A stretch of 50,617 nucleotides of DNA from Bacilli bacterium (GTDB taxonomy: Bacteria; Bacillota_I; Bacilli_A; RF39; UBA660). Positions 16,219 to 24,801 of the stretch are shown piece by piece (positions within the stretch are counted from its first letter, which is position 1; the number at the start of each line of letters is the position of its first letter). The notes beneath the pieces were generated by a model. The model had not been told where the DNA came from and did not search any database. It saw only the letters and a list, made by a program, of their open reading frames with translations. The position numbers were made by a program, and so were the translations under genes. The stretch is taken from assembly GCA_017940575.1 (NCBI GenBank), contig JAGAYJ010000015.1, positions 81,083 through 131,699 of the forward strand, read 5' to 3'.

Positions 16219-16249
16219 TATTTTTACATATCATTTAATGGTGATTTAA

Positions 16250-17020
16250 GTGAAATTTAAAATAGGTGATTTAGTAACACGAAATTCTTATAATAATGAT
16301 TTGTTATTTAGAATAAAATCAATTAATAATGATGTATCTATTTTAGAAGGTGTGAATATTAGATTAATTGCTGATAGTAATATTAGTGATTTATCACTAT
16401 ATAATGAATCTAATGATGATGATATTGAATTTTTAAAACGTATTGAGCCTAAAAAAATAGATAGAGATGATTACTTTTATCTACCTGGCAAAATACTTCA
16501 TATTGATGCAGATAAAGAATACTTAAATAGATGTATGAATTTTTATGAAAAGTCAAATATATGGGCAAAAGGAATACTTGAAAGCGAAAAAAATATCTCA
16601 AGTAAAATCATAGAATATTTAGAAGAATATAGACCTGATATAGTTGTTATAACAGGCCATGATGCTTATTTAAAAAAAAGAGGTTCTGATTTAAATTCAT
16701 ATAAGAATAGTTTGTATTTTGTAGATGCTATAAAAGAAGCGAGAAAGTATGAGAAAAGTCATGAGAAACTAATAATTATAGCTGGAGGATGTCAGTCTAA
16801 CTATGAAGAATTAATTAAAGCTGGAGCTAATTTTGCATCTAGTCCTAAAAGGGTTAATATTCATGCTTTAGATCCAGCTATAATAGCATCTACAATAAGT
16901 CTATCTGATATAACTAAAGATATTGACTTAAAAGGTATTTTAGATAAAACAAAATATGGAAGTAGTGGAATGGGAGGTATTAAGACAAAAGGAACTATGT
17001 ATATAGGTTATCCTAGATAA
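16250..17020 (+). CDS. yabG: sporulation-specific protease YabG
   Basis: YabG is a protease of the mother cell that trims spore coat proteins. The family signatures are clear: an N-terminal KIGDLVTRNSYNNDLLFRI barrel-like stretch, ILHIDADKEYL, then PDIVVITGHDAYLKK, LIIIAGGCQSNYEELI and the long conserved ANFASSPKRVNIHALDPA. 256 aa is slightly shorter than Bacillus YabG. It uses GTG 16250 behind ATGGTGA. The order yabG-veg-spoVG is the same as in Bacillus, where other genes lie between veg and spoVG. Confidence 0.94.
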   Translation: MKFKIGDLVTRNSYNNDLLFRIKSINNDVSILEGVNIRLIADSNISDLSLYNESNDDDIEFLKRIEPKKIDRDDYFYLPGKILHIDADKEYLNRCMNFYEKSNIWAKGILESEKNISSKIIEYLEEYRPDIVVITGHDAYLKKRGSDLNSYKNSLYFVDAIKEARKYEKSHEKLIIIAGGCQSNYEELIKAGANFASSPKRVNIHALDPAIIASTISLSDITKDIDLKGILDKTKYGSSGMGGIKTKGTMYIGYPR

Positions 17021-17029
17021 GGAGGATAA

Positions 17030-17272
17030 ATGACAATTGATATAATTAAAGATGAGCTAAATTCACATGTTGGTGATAAAGCTATTATTAAATGTAATAT
17101 GGGAAGAAATAAGTTTGAAAAATATGATGTTGTTATAAAAAAACTATATAATCATATTTTTACAGTAGAAGTAAATATAAACAATTCAAGTTCACTAAAA
17201 TCCTTTTCTTACTCAGATGTTATAAATAAAACAATTAAGATAGATTATGAAAATTTGCAATTTAAAAAATAA
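17030..17272 (+). CDS. veg: Veg family protein
   Basis: Short all-beta protein of the Veg (DUF1021) family, linked in Bacillus to biofilm formation and spore outgrowth, with no defined biochemical activity. The first half (IIKDELNSHVGDKAIIKCN) and the end with FSYSDVINKTIKIDY match the family layout. It lacks the usual Gly-rich GGRRK loop and has MGRNKFEKYDVV instead. 80 aa is normal. AAGGAGGAT lies just before the ATG and yabG ends 9 nt upstream, which supports the assignment by synteny. Confidence 0.85.
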   Translation: MTIDIIKDELNSHVGDKAIIKCNMGRNKFEKYDVVIKKLYNHIFTVEVNINNSSSLKSFSYSDVINKTIKIDYENLQFKK

Positions 17273-17315
17273 TGTTATACAATTAGGTTAGTTAATAACT
17301 GAAAGGAGAGATTTC

Positions 17316-17591
17316 ATGAAAATAACATCAGTTAACGTAAGAATCGCTGAAAGTGCGGACTCTAAAATGAAAGGAATTGCTTCTGTAATTGTTGATGATT
17401 GCTTTGCTATACATGATATAAGAATCATTGATGGTGAAAAAGGATTATTTACTGCAATGCCTAGTAGAAAAACTAGCTCAGGTGAATATAGAGATGTAGC
17501 TCATCCAATTACATCTGATTGTAGACAATTATTTAATGATGCTATCTTAGAAGAATATAATAAACAATTACAATCAAAAACTTCTGAATAA
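17316..17591 (+). CDS. spoVG: SpoVG RNA-binding regulator
   Basis: Conserved site-specific nucleic-acid-binding protein, first known from spore cortex formation and septation control, and present in non-spore formers too. The motifs KMKGIASVIVDDCFAIHDIR, GLFTAMPSRK and YRDVAHPITSDCRQ are nearly invariant. 91 aa is typical. GAAAGGAGAG precedes the ATG. A TGTTATAC element at 17273-17280 may be its own promoter, so it need not depend on yabG-veg transcription. Confidence 0.97.
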   Translation: MKITSVNVRIAESADSKMKGIASVIVDDCFAIHDIRIIDGEKGLFTAMPSRKTSSGEYRDVAHPITSDCRQLFNDAILEEYNKQLQSKTSE

Positions 17592-17602
17592 GAAGTTTTT
17601 TT
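17576..17602 (+). terminator. intrinsic terminator of spoVG
   Basis: AAAAACTTCT (17576-17585), loop GAATA, AGAAGTTTTT (17591-17600), then TT. It spans the stop codon. Confidence 0.85.
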
Positions 17603-17645
17603 CATATTAAAAATTTATTCGCATAAACTTTAGTGGGTGAATAAA

Positions 17646-17924
17646 ATGGATAAAGATATAACATATAATCATAGTATTACAATTAATGAAAGAAAAAGCA
17701 TTAATATAACAGGAGTAAAAAAAATAGATAGTTTTGATGATGAAGAGTTCTTACTTGAAACTATTATGGGATATATTGTAATTAAAGGAGAAGGTTTAGA
17801 GATTATTAAATTAGACACATATCAAGGTAATGTTGCAATAAAGGGTAAGATAAATGGACTTACATATATGGAATCTAACGAAAAAAAAGAAAAAGAATCC
17901 ATAATAAATAAATTATTTAAATGA
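17646..17924 (+). CDS. yabP: sporulation protein YabP (YabP/YqfC family)
   Basis: YabP is needed for proper spore envelope assembly in Bacillus. Family features are an opening HSITINERKSINITGVKKID, then FDDEEFLLETIMGYIVIKGE and the second strand set with GNVAIKGKINGLTYME. 92 aa is typical. I start at ATG 17646 behind GGGTGA, since the upstream GTG lies inside that site. Its TGA overlaps the next ATG by 4 bases. Position before yabQ- and divIC-like genes matches the Bacillus yabP-yabQ-divIC order. Confidence 0.87.
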   Translation: MDKDITYNHSITINERKSINITGVKKIDSFDDEEFLLETIMGYIVIKGEGLEIIKLDTYQGNVAIKGKINGLTYMESNEKKEKESIINKLFK

Positions 17925-18184
17925 GTTTAATTGTTCAAATAAAAACAATTGTTTTATCACTTTTATATGGTGTTTTTATATTTTATTTTTTGTTAATTAA
18001 TAAAAAAATTCTATATAATAAGAATTTATTTGTAAAAATAATGGGTACTATATCAATAGTTTTTTTAATAACTCTTTTATATTTTTTGTTGTTAAAAAAT
18101 ATTAATAGTGGTTATTTTCATATATATGAAATATTATTAATTATCTTAAGTTATTCTTTAATTGCGCTTAAACATAAAAAATGA
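17921..18184 (+). CDS. yabQ: probable spore cortex protein YabQ
   Basis: Small polytopic membrane protein of 87 aa with about three helices (residues 7-27, 38-58 and 66-83) and a basic C-terminus. Sequence alone is weak, because it is short and hydrophobic, but YabQ in Bacillus is a membrane protein required for cortex synthesis and always sits between yabP and divIC, as here. It is translationally coupled to yabP by ATGA. Shorter than Bacillus YabQ. The call rests mainly on synteny. Confidence 0.65.
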   Translation: MSLIVQIKTIVLSLLYGVFIFYFLLINKKILYNKNLFVKIMGTISIVFLITLLYFLLLKNINSGYFHIYEILLIILSYSLIALKHKK

Positions 18185-18205
18185 TATAATTTTTATGGTG
18201 ATAAT

Positions 18206-18646
18206 ATGAGTAAAAAGATGCCCAGAAAAGCCAAAAAAAGGCTCATTGTCTTTGGTATACCTTGTATACTAATAATATTTTACTTTTTCTTTCAGTTGTT
18301 TTTTAATATATATAAAATATATGATTTAAAATTAGAACAACATAGACTTAATACTGAATTAAACAATTTAAAAAAAGAAGAAAAAGAAAAACGCAATGAA
18401 ATAGAAAAATATGAAACTGAAGATGGAATGGGCGGATATATTAGAAAACAATACTCATATTCGAAGAATAATGAATATATTATTAAATTAAATGATTCTG
18501 ATAAATCAGAAGAAAAGGAATTAACATTTAGTGAATATTTAAAAAAAATGATAAGCAATATTAATATAGACTATCCTTATATTATTGTTGGTAGTATTGT
18601 GCTAATTATATTTATTATAATTATAACGTCAAAGAAAAAGAACTAA
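18206..18646 (+). CDS. divIC: DivIC/FtsB-like septum formation initiator with extra C-terminal helix
   Basis: Divisome component of the DivIC/FtsB family. A basic N-terminus (MPRKAKKRL) is followed by a membrane helix (about 13-34), then a coiled coil (about 38-72). The family-like GGYIRKQYSYSKNNEYIIKL region comes next. Unusually, a second hydrophobic helix at about residues 122-141 ends in KKKN, so the C-terminus should return to the cytoplasm, whereas normal DivIC has one helix and ends outside. 146 aa. A TATAAT-like element (18183-18188) and GGTGAT precede it. Its terminator contains the stop. Confidence 0.72.
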   Translation: MSKKMPRKAKKRLIVFGIPCILIIFYFFFQLFFNIYKIYDLKLEQHRLNTELNNLKKEEKEKRNEIEKYETEDGMGGYIRKQYSYSKNNEYIIKLNDSDKSEEKELTFSEYLKKMISNINIDYPYIIVGSIVLIIFIIIITSKKKN

Positions 18647-18660
18647 ATATAGTTCTTTTT
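18635..18660 (+). terminator. intrinsic terminator of divIC
   Basis: AAAAAGAACT (18635-18644), loop AAATAT, AGTTCTTTTT (18651-18660). Confidence 0.85.
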
Positions 18661-18664
18661 AAAA

Positions 18665-18693
18665 TTGACAAAAATATAAGTTAAATGTATTAT
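18665..18693 (+). promoter_or_regulatory. sigma-A type promoter of the first 42-residue-repeat gene
   Basis: TTGACA (18665-18670), 17-nt spacer, TATTAT (18688-18693). Confidence 0.6.
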
Positions 18694-18716
18694 AAATACT
18701 ACTTAGGAGGAATTAT

Positions 18717-19379
18717 ATGGTTTATAATATTTTAACAGTAGAAGAGTTAAGAAAAAATTTAAGATCTAAACTTGAACACTATAACTTTCCAAAGCCTTAT
18801 TTACTTGATATAGATAAAGAAATATATAGAGAAATTATGCTTAACAAAGAAGATAATAGTTTTGCAATACCATTTGATTTAGTAAAAAAACTTGATTTAT
18901 CAAATTTTTCTTTTGATAATGTTAATATCAGATTTTTAAATTTTAAAGGTTCAACTGGTGTAGTTATTAATCCAGAAAATGTATATAATAAGGATTTATC
19001 ATATTGTGTACTTGAAGGTGCAAAAATAGAAGGCTCAATGGATGATGCTATTATTTATTATACAAATTTTAAAGGTACAGAAGGTATAAAGATAAATCCA
19101 CAAAAAATAAGAGGTAAAAATTTAGCAGGTGCTGTTTTAACTGATACAACTATTACTGGACCATTAGATGGAGTTTACATAAGAGGTACTGTTTTTACTG
19201 GATCTAGTGGAGCTATTGTTGACTTAGATAAAATTTATAAGCATGATATTAAGCATACAGAGCTAACTGATGCAAAAATTATATCTGGTGATTTAGCATT
19301 GTCTGATGATTCAGATTATGATAAACTTGATTTTGAAGAACAAAAGGTAAAAAAATATATAAACATTAAAAGAAGTTAA
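18717..19379 (+). CDS. 42-residue-repeat solenoid protein A
   Basis: Unnamed family. An N-terminal helical domain (about residues 1-65, ending VKKLDLSNFSFDNVNI) is shared with the next gene. It is followed by two full and one partial copy of a 42-residue repeat. The repeat has a start like NFKGSxGxxINPxxI, then KDL or KNL, then LxxAxIxGxxD and a hydrophobic strand. The alternation of small, Phe and hydrophobic residues resembles a degenerate pentapeptide-repeat beta-solenoid; 42 residues would equal about two coils. No signal peptide or membrane helix, so cytoplasmic. AGGAGGA precedes the ATG. Function unknown. Confidence 0.8.
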   Translation: MVYNILTVEELRKNLRSKLEHYNFPKPYLLDIDKEIYREIMLNKEDNSFAIPFDLVKKLDLSNFSFDNVNIRFLNFKGSTGVVINPENVYNKDLSYCVLEGAKIEGSMDDAIIYYTNFKGTEGIKINPQKIRGKNLAGAVLTDTTITGPLDGVYIRGTVFTGSSGAIVDLDKIYKHDIKHTELTDAKIISGDLALSDDSDYDKLDFEEQKVKKYINIKRS

Positions 19380-19390
19380 TCTTCTTTTTT
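19368..19390 (+). terminator. intrinsic terminator
   Basis: AAAAGAAG (19368-19375), loop TTAAT, CTTCTTTT (19381-19388), then TT. Stop TAA in the loop. Confidence 0.75.
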
Positions 19391-19446
19391 GTTGTATAAA
19401 TAATATTTTGTGATATAATAAATTCTATTAAAAAGGGAATGATGCT

Positions 19447-20259
19447 ATGTTAAAATATAATCATATTATTGAGCTTAGAACAGCACTTAAAGAGGAATTA
19501 GAAAGTTATATGGGAAAAGACCATATAAAACTAAGTGTTGATGATAAATTGTTAAAAAGAATCTTGATTGAAAATAAAAAGTTTGCAATTGATTTTGAAC
19601 TTGTAAAAAAATTAGATTTAACGGGATTCAAGTTTTTTAATATTGATATTTCTGGTTTAGATTTTACTGGTTCTAAAGGTGTAAGAATAAATCCCCAAAA
19701 GATTCTTAATAAGGATATGCATTTATGTAAATTAAATAGTGTAACAATAAAAGGTTCACTTGATGATGTTTTAATAATTGGAACAGATTTTACTGGTTCA
19801 AATGGTGCAAGAATTAATCCTGAGAAAGTTGCTTTTAAAAATATGAGTTGTGCTAAATTAAATGATGCAAAAATTATATCTGATGTAAAAAATGTTTATA
19901 TTGCAGGTACAGATTTTAGTGGCTGTATTGGTGGCGCTAAAATATATGTTGATGAGGTAATTGATAAGGATTTAAGATATACTATATTTAATGGATGTAA
20001 CTTATATGGAACATTTAGATGGGCTAAAGTTGAAAATACAAATTTTAGTCATTCAAAAGGTGCAGTTCTTGATGCACAAAGATTATATGGTCGAAGTTTA
20101 AACGGAACTAAACTAACTGATGCAGAACTTTTAGGATCATTAACTGGTGTTGATATTAGAAACACTATTTTTTATGGATGTAAAGATAGAAAAATATATA
20201 AATCAACTTGTGAAACTAAAGAACTAATTAAAATAATTAAAGAAGATTTTAAAAAATAG
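19447..20259 (+). CDS. 42-residue-repeat solenoid protein B (paralogue)
   Basis: Tandem paralogue of the gene at 18717. The shared N-terminal domain ends VKKLDLTGFKFFNIDI, then four repeat copies follow (periods 42, 42, 43 and 42). They begin DFTGSKGVRINPQKI, DFTGSNGARINPEKV, DFSGCIGGAKIYVDEV and NFSHSKGAVLDAQRL. A short polar helix (ELIKIIKEDFKK) closes the chain. There are six Cys residues in the repeats; the protein looks cytoplasmic. It has its own promoter region (GATATAATAA near 19411-19420) and shares a terminator with fhs. The extra repeats relative to protein A suggest duplication with repeat gain or loss. Confidence 0.8.
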   Translation: MLKYNHIIELRTALKEELESYMGKDHIKLSVDDKLLKRILIENKKFAIDFELVKKLDLTGFKFFNIDISGLDFTGSKGVRINPQKILNKDMHLCKLNSVTIKGSLDDVLIIGTDFTGSNGARINPEKVAFKNMSCAKLNDAKIISDVKNVYIAGTDFSGCIGGAKIYVDEVIDKDLRYTIFNGCNLYGTFRWAKVENTNFSHSKGAVLDAQRLYGRSLNGTKLTDAELLGSLTGVDIRNTIFYGCKDRKIYKSTCETKELIKIIKEDFKK

Positions 20260-20286
20260 AAGGTTAAAATAATCCTTCTATTTTTT
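20251..20286. terminator. bidirectional terminator between solenoid B and fhs
   Basis: A perfect 13-bp stem: AAAAAATAGAAGG (20251-20263) with CCTTCTATTTTTT (20274-20286). The plus-strand TAG lies in the stem and the minus-strand TAA in the loop. Confidence 0.9.
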
Positions 20287-21886
20287 CGTTATCATCAATT
20301 TTCATATTTAAATATGCTGGAGTTTTTGATAATGCAGGCATATCAATAATACTTCCTAAAAATACTACTATAAATCCAGCACCACTTTTAAGTTCAACAT
20401 TTTTAACTTCAACAGCAAAATCTTTTGGATTACCTAATAGTTTTGGATTATCGGATAAAGAATATTGTGTTTTTGCAATACAAATAGGTAGATTATTTTG
20501 CCCTAAGTTATTAATTTCATTTATTTTTTCTTCAGCTAAATTTGTATAATTAATGGAATTAGCTCCATATATTTCAGTACATATTTTATTGATTTTATCT
20601 TTTATAGGTAAATCTAAATTATATAAAAATTTAAAATTATTTTTATTTTCACATAATTCAATTATTTTTTTAGCTACATCTATAGCACCAACACTACCTT
20701 GATTATAAGCATCTGATACTTCAAATGGGACATTTAAACCTTCTACATGTTCTTTAATAAAATTTATTTCATCTAATGTATCTGTTTTATATTTATTTAA
20801 TACAACTAGTATATTTGAACAATATTTTTTCATATTATCTATATGCTTATCTAAGTTAGATATACCTTTTTTAATATAATCAATATTTGGTATATTTATC
20901 TCTTCTTTAGGAGCATATCCATTATGCTTAAGTGCTTTTATTGTAACATTTATTATTACTAAATCAGGAGTTATATTATTTCTACATTTAATATCAAAAA
21001 ATTTTTCAGCGCCTAAGTCTGCTCCAAATCCAGCTTCTGTAATTACATAGTCAGATAAAGAAAGTCCAAGTTTAGTAGCTATAATAGAATTACATCCATG
21101 TGCGATATTAGCGAAAGGTCCACCATGTATAATGACTGGATTATTCTCTAAGCTTTGAACTAAGTTAGGTTTAATTGCATCCTTTAATACAATTAATAAA
21201 CTATCTACACATTTTAGGTCACGTACATATATAGCTTTATCATCATATGTATATCCAACAAGAATATTATTAAGCCTTTTTCTTAAATCTTCTAAATCAT
21301 TTGAAAGACATAGAATTGCCATAATTTCACTTGCAGCAGTAATTGTAAAATGTTCTAATCTATTATTTAGTTTAACTTCTCTTAAAGCTCTATCGTTAAC
21401 ATCTAAGCATCTTTTAAATAAAATTTTATTAGAATCAATATTTAAGCTGTTTCCTTGATGTATATGATTATCAATTATTGATGAAAGCAGGTTGTTAGCA
21501 CTTGTTATAGCATGCATATCTCCTGTAAAATGAAGGTTAATATCTTCCATAGGTACTACTTGTGAGTAACCTCCACCAGTAGCTCCTCCTTTAACACCAA
21601 ATACAGGTCCCATAGAAGGCTCTCTTAAAACAGCTAATGAATTTTTACCTAAGCTTCTCATTGCGTCATTAATACCAATAGCTAAGGTAGTTTTACCTTC
21701 ACCATATGGAGTAGGATTAATTGATGTTGTAAGAATTAATTTACCACATTTTTTACTCATGTATTTTTTATAATCAATTTTACCTAAGTAGTTTCCATAA
21801 GGAATAATATCGCAAATACCTATTTTCTTTGCAATATCATAAATGTTTTCTTTTTTTGAGTTATATGAAATGTCTATGTCAGTCAT
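20264..21886 (-). CDS. fhs: formate-tetrahydrofolate ligase
   Basis: ATP-dependent enzyme that makes 10-formyl-tetrahydrofolate for purine synthesis and fMet-tRNA formylation. The P-loop TPYGEGKTT (about residues 59-67), REPSMGPVFGVKGGATGGGY, LHFTGDMHAI and the HGGPFANIAHGCNS block are all present. 540 aa is close to the usual 555. AGGTGAT precedes the ATG on the minus strand. It is a single-gene unit ending in a bidirectional terminator. Confidence 0.98.
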   Translation of the reverse strand: MTDIDISYNSKKENIYDIAKKIGICDIIPYGNYLGKIDYKKYMSKKCGKLILTTSINPTPYGEGKTTLAIGINDAMRSLGKNSLAVLREPSMGPVFGVKGGATGGGYSQVVPMEDINLHFTGDMHAITSANNLLSSIIDNHIHQGNSLNIDSNKILFKRCLDVNDRALREVKLNNRLEHFTITAASEIMAILCLSNDLEDLRKRLNNILVGYTYDDKAIYVRDLKCVDSLLIVLKDAIKPNLVQSLENNPVIIHGGPFANIAHGCNSIIATKLGLSLSDYVITEAGFGADLGAEKFFDIKCRNNITPDLVIINVTIKALKHNGYAPKEEINIPNIDYIKKGISNLDKHIDNMKKYCSNILVVLNKYKTDTLDEINFIKEHVEGLNVPFEVSDAYNQGSVGAIDVAKKIIELCENKNNFKFLYNLDLPIKDKINKICTEIYGANSINYTNLAEEKINEINNLGQNNLPICIAKTQYSLSDNPKLLGNPKDFAVEVKNVELKSGAGFIVVFLGSIIDMPALSKTPAYLNMKIDDNEKIEGLF

Positions 21887-21994
21887 AATATCACCTAATT
21901 AATTATATCATTAAGAATAAATTATTTGAATTATTTCTAAAAAATACTATAAAAAAAAATTAAAATGTGTTAAAATGAACATAGGGTGATGATA

Positions 21995-22786
21995 ATGACA
22001 CTTGAAGATGTTAAAGTTGCTTTAGATAGTAATTTAGAATTAACAGATGAGTTAAGAGATAATATTTATGGTTTAGTTCATATCTTCAATGAAAAATATC
22101 CTGATATCTCACTTAACAATTTATGCAATAATTTAAGAACTTTAAAAATAGTTAAATCAAATAAGTTTTTAAATAAAAGAGTATCTAAATATAATTACAT
22201 GACAAATACAATTGAATTCAATATTGATGTTATGAATGAAGGATATGATATGAAACATGTTCTTATGTATGATTTGCTTCAAGTAATTACTAATAATGGC
22301 GTAATGACTGGATTTAATCAAAATGATCAATTTAGAGCTTTAAATGCTGGATATACAGAAATACTTACAAATAATTTAGTTGGAAATGAATCTGATATAT
22401 CTGATTTGGATTCAGAGATAATCTCTACTAATATAATTTCCTATATACTAGGAGATGATATATTATTTAATGCATACTTTAATAATGATGCTAATTTGCT
22501 TACAAATGCAATGTTAGATAAGGGATTTGTTAATATGGACAAAAACTTTGAAATAATGGAAGCAATGAATTATGCTTATGATAATCCAGAAAGTAGAGAT
22601 AAAGTAAATCCGCATGAGCTATGTGTTGAAGTAGCAATTAAATCAGTAATAGATCCAAATACATTTGAACAAATTGGTATGTTAGTTAGTATGTCGCATG
22701 AAGCTAAAGCATATGAAAAAGCTTTAGATGGATTAAAAGCTGCTAAAACTTTAGATAGTGAAATGGATAGAGTAAGAACAATGTAA
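21995..22786 (+). CDS. hypothetical protein, 263 aa
   Basis: Unrecognised. I start at ATG 21995 behind AGGGTGA; the upstream GTG is inside that site. The chain is soluble and mainly helical with many Asn, Asp and Met residues and no signal peptide. A segment YDMKHVLMYDLLQVITNN is reminiscent of the helices flanking metalloprotease sites, but no HExxH or other catalytic motif is present. A TGTTAAAAT element (21967-21975) is a plausible promoter. Monocistronic, with a clear terminator. Confidence 0.7.
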   Translation: MTLEDVKVALDSNLELTDELRDNIYGLVHIFNEKYPDISLNNLCNNLRTLKIVKSNKFLNKRVSKYNYMTNTIEFNIDVMNEGYDMKHVLMYDLLQVITNNGVMTGFNQNDQFRALNAGYTEILTNNLVGNESDISDLDSEIISTNIISYILGDDILFNAYFNNDANLLTNAMLDKGFVNMDKNFEIMEAMNYAYDNPESRDKVNPHELCVEVAIKSVIDPNTFEQIGMLVSMSHEAKAYEKALDGLKAAKTLDSEMDRVRTM

Positions 22787-22801
22787 ATTGTTCTTTTTTT
22801 A
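22774..22801 (+). terminator. intrinsic terminator
   Basis: AAGAACAAT (22774-22782), loop GTAA, ATTGTTCTT (22787-22795), then T5. The loop carries the stop codon. Confidence 0.85.
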
Positions 22802-24703
22802 ATTAATAGGGCCAGTTCCTTTAATATAATAAAGTAATTTTACTTTCTTATCATCTTTAGTTGCTAATTTTCCTGTAATAGGATTGATTATAACTCCTTC
22901 AACATTATCAGGAACACTATACCAAGTATCTTTATCATCTTTTTGATATTCTTCCATTGTATCTATCCATAAATGCTTCATTGCATTTCCAACTTTAACA
23001 TCAACTAATCTATTATCATCATATCCCATCCATATACCTAAAATTGCATTTTTATTATAGCCAAATATTAAATGATCAGTATCTGTAGTACCTGTTTTAA
23101 TAGCATATTTTCTACTCATTTTAGGTGCTATCATTAAACAAGTTGGAGTGTTGTAATCAAGCAAGTTAGAATCATAAGAACTTGTTAAGAGCTCATTTAA
23201 AATGAAAGTTGTACTTTTATCTAGTACTTCTTTTTTTTCACTTTTGTATTTATATAAAACATTACCATCCATGTCTAAAACTTTACGAATAAAATGTGGT
23301 TTAACGCTATATCCTAAATTAGCAAATGTTGAATAAGCTTCAATCATATCTAGTATATTTACTTCATCTGTTCCAAGTGCGGATGAAATATTTTTCTTTA
23401 GATTATTTATGCCTATTTTTTTTGCTGTATTAACGAGCGTATCTTCACCTAAGAATATATGTGTTTTAATTGCGTATATATTATCAGAATAGGCTATTGC
23501 TGCAGGCATACTAATTGGTTTATTTGCATATATATCATTATAGTTTTTTGGACTATATGTTTTTTTATCACTTAAATTAAATGTTGTTTTTTCACTTGTA
23601 AAGATACTTGATGGTGTAAAACCATTTTCTAGTGCTGCATAATATAAAATTGGTTTTATAGTAGAACCTACTTGTCTTACACTTTGTGTGACACGATTAT
23701 ATTCACTTTTAGAAAAATCTTTACCACCGGCTATAGCTTTTATCTCACCACTTGAAGGATCCATTAAAACACTTGCAATTTCTAAATTATCATCAGTTAT
23801 ATATTTACTAATATTTTTATTTAGTATATTATTGGCATTACTATCAAATGTTGTATATATTTTAAGGCCACCTGTTTCTATTAATGATGGTGGAATTGTA
23901 TTTATATTTCTAAGTTCATTCATAACAGCATCTTCAAAATATTTAGAAATTGTTGATTCTTGATTTTCTTCATTTGATTTAAATATTAATTCTTTTTTAT
24001 ATGCATCTGTTGCTTCTTTTTCTGTTATATATTTATTTTTAACCATTAAATTAAGAATAGTCTTTTGTCTTTTTTTAGAGTTTTCATAGTTTGATAGTGG
24101 TGAATAGTTGCTTGGAGATTTTGGAATACCTGCAAGAATTGCTGCTTCTTCTAAGTTCAAATCTTTTGCGTCTTTATTAAAATAGTATTGGCTTGCAGTA
24201 TTAATTCCAAAAACACCACCATAGTTTATAGTATTTAAGTAGCCTTCTAATATAGTATCTTTGCTATAATGTGCTTCTAATCTAATAGTTAGTATTGCTT
24301 CTATTAATTTTCTATTCCAAGTTTTATCAAATGTTAAAAATAAGTTTTTCGCAAACTGTTGTGTTATAGTAGATGCACCTTGCAAGTTATCTTTGTTTAA
24401 TATATTTGTATACATTGCCTTCATAATTCTTAAAATATCAAATCCAAAATGCTTATAGAAATTCTTATCTTCAGCAGATAATGTCGCATCTATTAAATAA
24501 GGTGATATATCATCTAATTTAACCCAGTTACTATTTGTTCCATTAAATAGTTTACTATCCATATCATACATATAATAACTATTCGCACTTTTAATTGGAA
24601 GTTTTGGGCTTACTTTCGCATATATAAAAACTCCTATATATATTAATAATATAAGAATAATTAGAAATATAATCATCTTTAAGAAGCTTTTTAAGAATTT
24701 CAT
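22799..24703 (-). CDS. class A penicillin-binding protein (PBP1A family)
   Basis: Bifunctional peptidoglycan synthase. N-terminal membrane anchor (about residues 7-29), then a GT51 glycosyltransferase domain with the catalytic EDKNFYKHFGFD, GASTITQQFAKNLFL and LEAHYSKDTILEGYLN motifs. The transpeptidase domain carries the serine motif STIK (near residue 346), SDN (near 404) and KTGT (near 535). 634 aa is short for the class, with little after the transpeptidase domain. Its presence shows a real cell wall, consistent with ftsW, murL and murD here. It is divergent from ywiB-argS. Confidence 0.96.
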   Translation of the reverse strand: MKFLKSFLKMIIFLIILILLIYIGVFIYAKVSPKLPIKSANSYYMYDMDSKLFNGTNSNWVKLDDISPYLIDATLSAEDKNFYKHFGFDILRIMKAMYTNILNKDNLQGASTITQQFAKNLFLTFDKTWNRKLIEAILTIRLEAHYSKDTILEGYLNTINYGGVFGINTASQYYFNKDAKDLNLEEAAILAGIPKSPSNYSPLSNYENSKKRQKTILNLMVKNKYITEKEATDAYKKELIFKSNEENQESTISKYFEDAVMNELRNINTIPPSLIETGGLKIYTTFDSNANNILNKNISKYITDDNLEIASVLMDPSSGEIKAIAGGKDFSKSEYNRVTQSVRQVGSTIKPILYYAALENGFTPSSIFTSEKTTFNLSDKKTYSPKNYNDIYANKPISMPAAIAYSDNIYAIKTHIFLGEDTLVNTAKKIGINNLKKNISSALGTDEVNILDMIEAYSTFANLGYSVKPHFIRKVLDMDGNVLYKYKSEKKEVLDKSTTFILNELLTSSYDSNLLDYNTPTCLMIAPKMSRKYAIKTGTTDTDHLIFGYNKNAILGIWMGYDDNRLVDVKVGNAMKHLWIDTMEEYQKDDKDTWYSVPDNVEGVIINPITGKLATKDDKKVKLLYYIKGTGPIN

Positions 24704-24751
24704 ATAATCACCTATATTTTATTATTTATAAAATATTGGAAATTATAACAC

Positions 24752-24779
24752 TTGATAAAATAAAAATATATGGTATAAT
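24752..24779 (+). promoter_or_regulatory. promoter of ywiB-argS
   Basis: TTGATA (24752-24757), 16-nt spacer, TATAAT (24774-24779) with an upstream TG, so it also fits an extended -10. Confidence 0.7.
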
Positions 24780-24801
24780 TACGTTTGAAATGAGTGATTT
24801 T

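Noticed and set aside
23688-23963. Plus-strand open frame inside the class A PBP gene
   Set aside because: Antisense to the transpeptidase domain, with no binding site.
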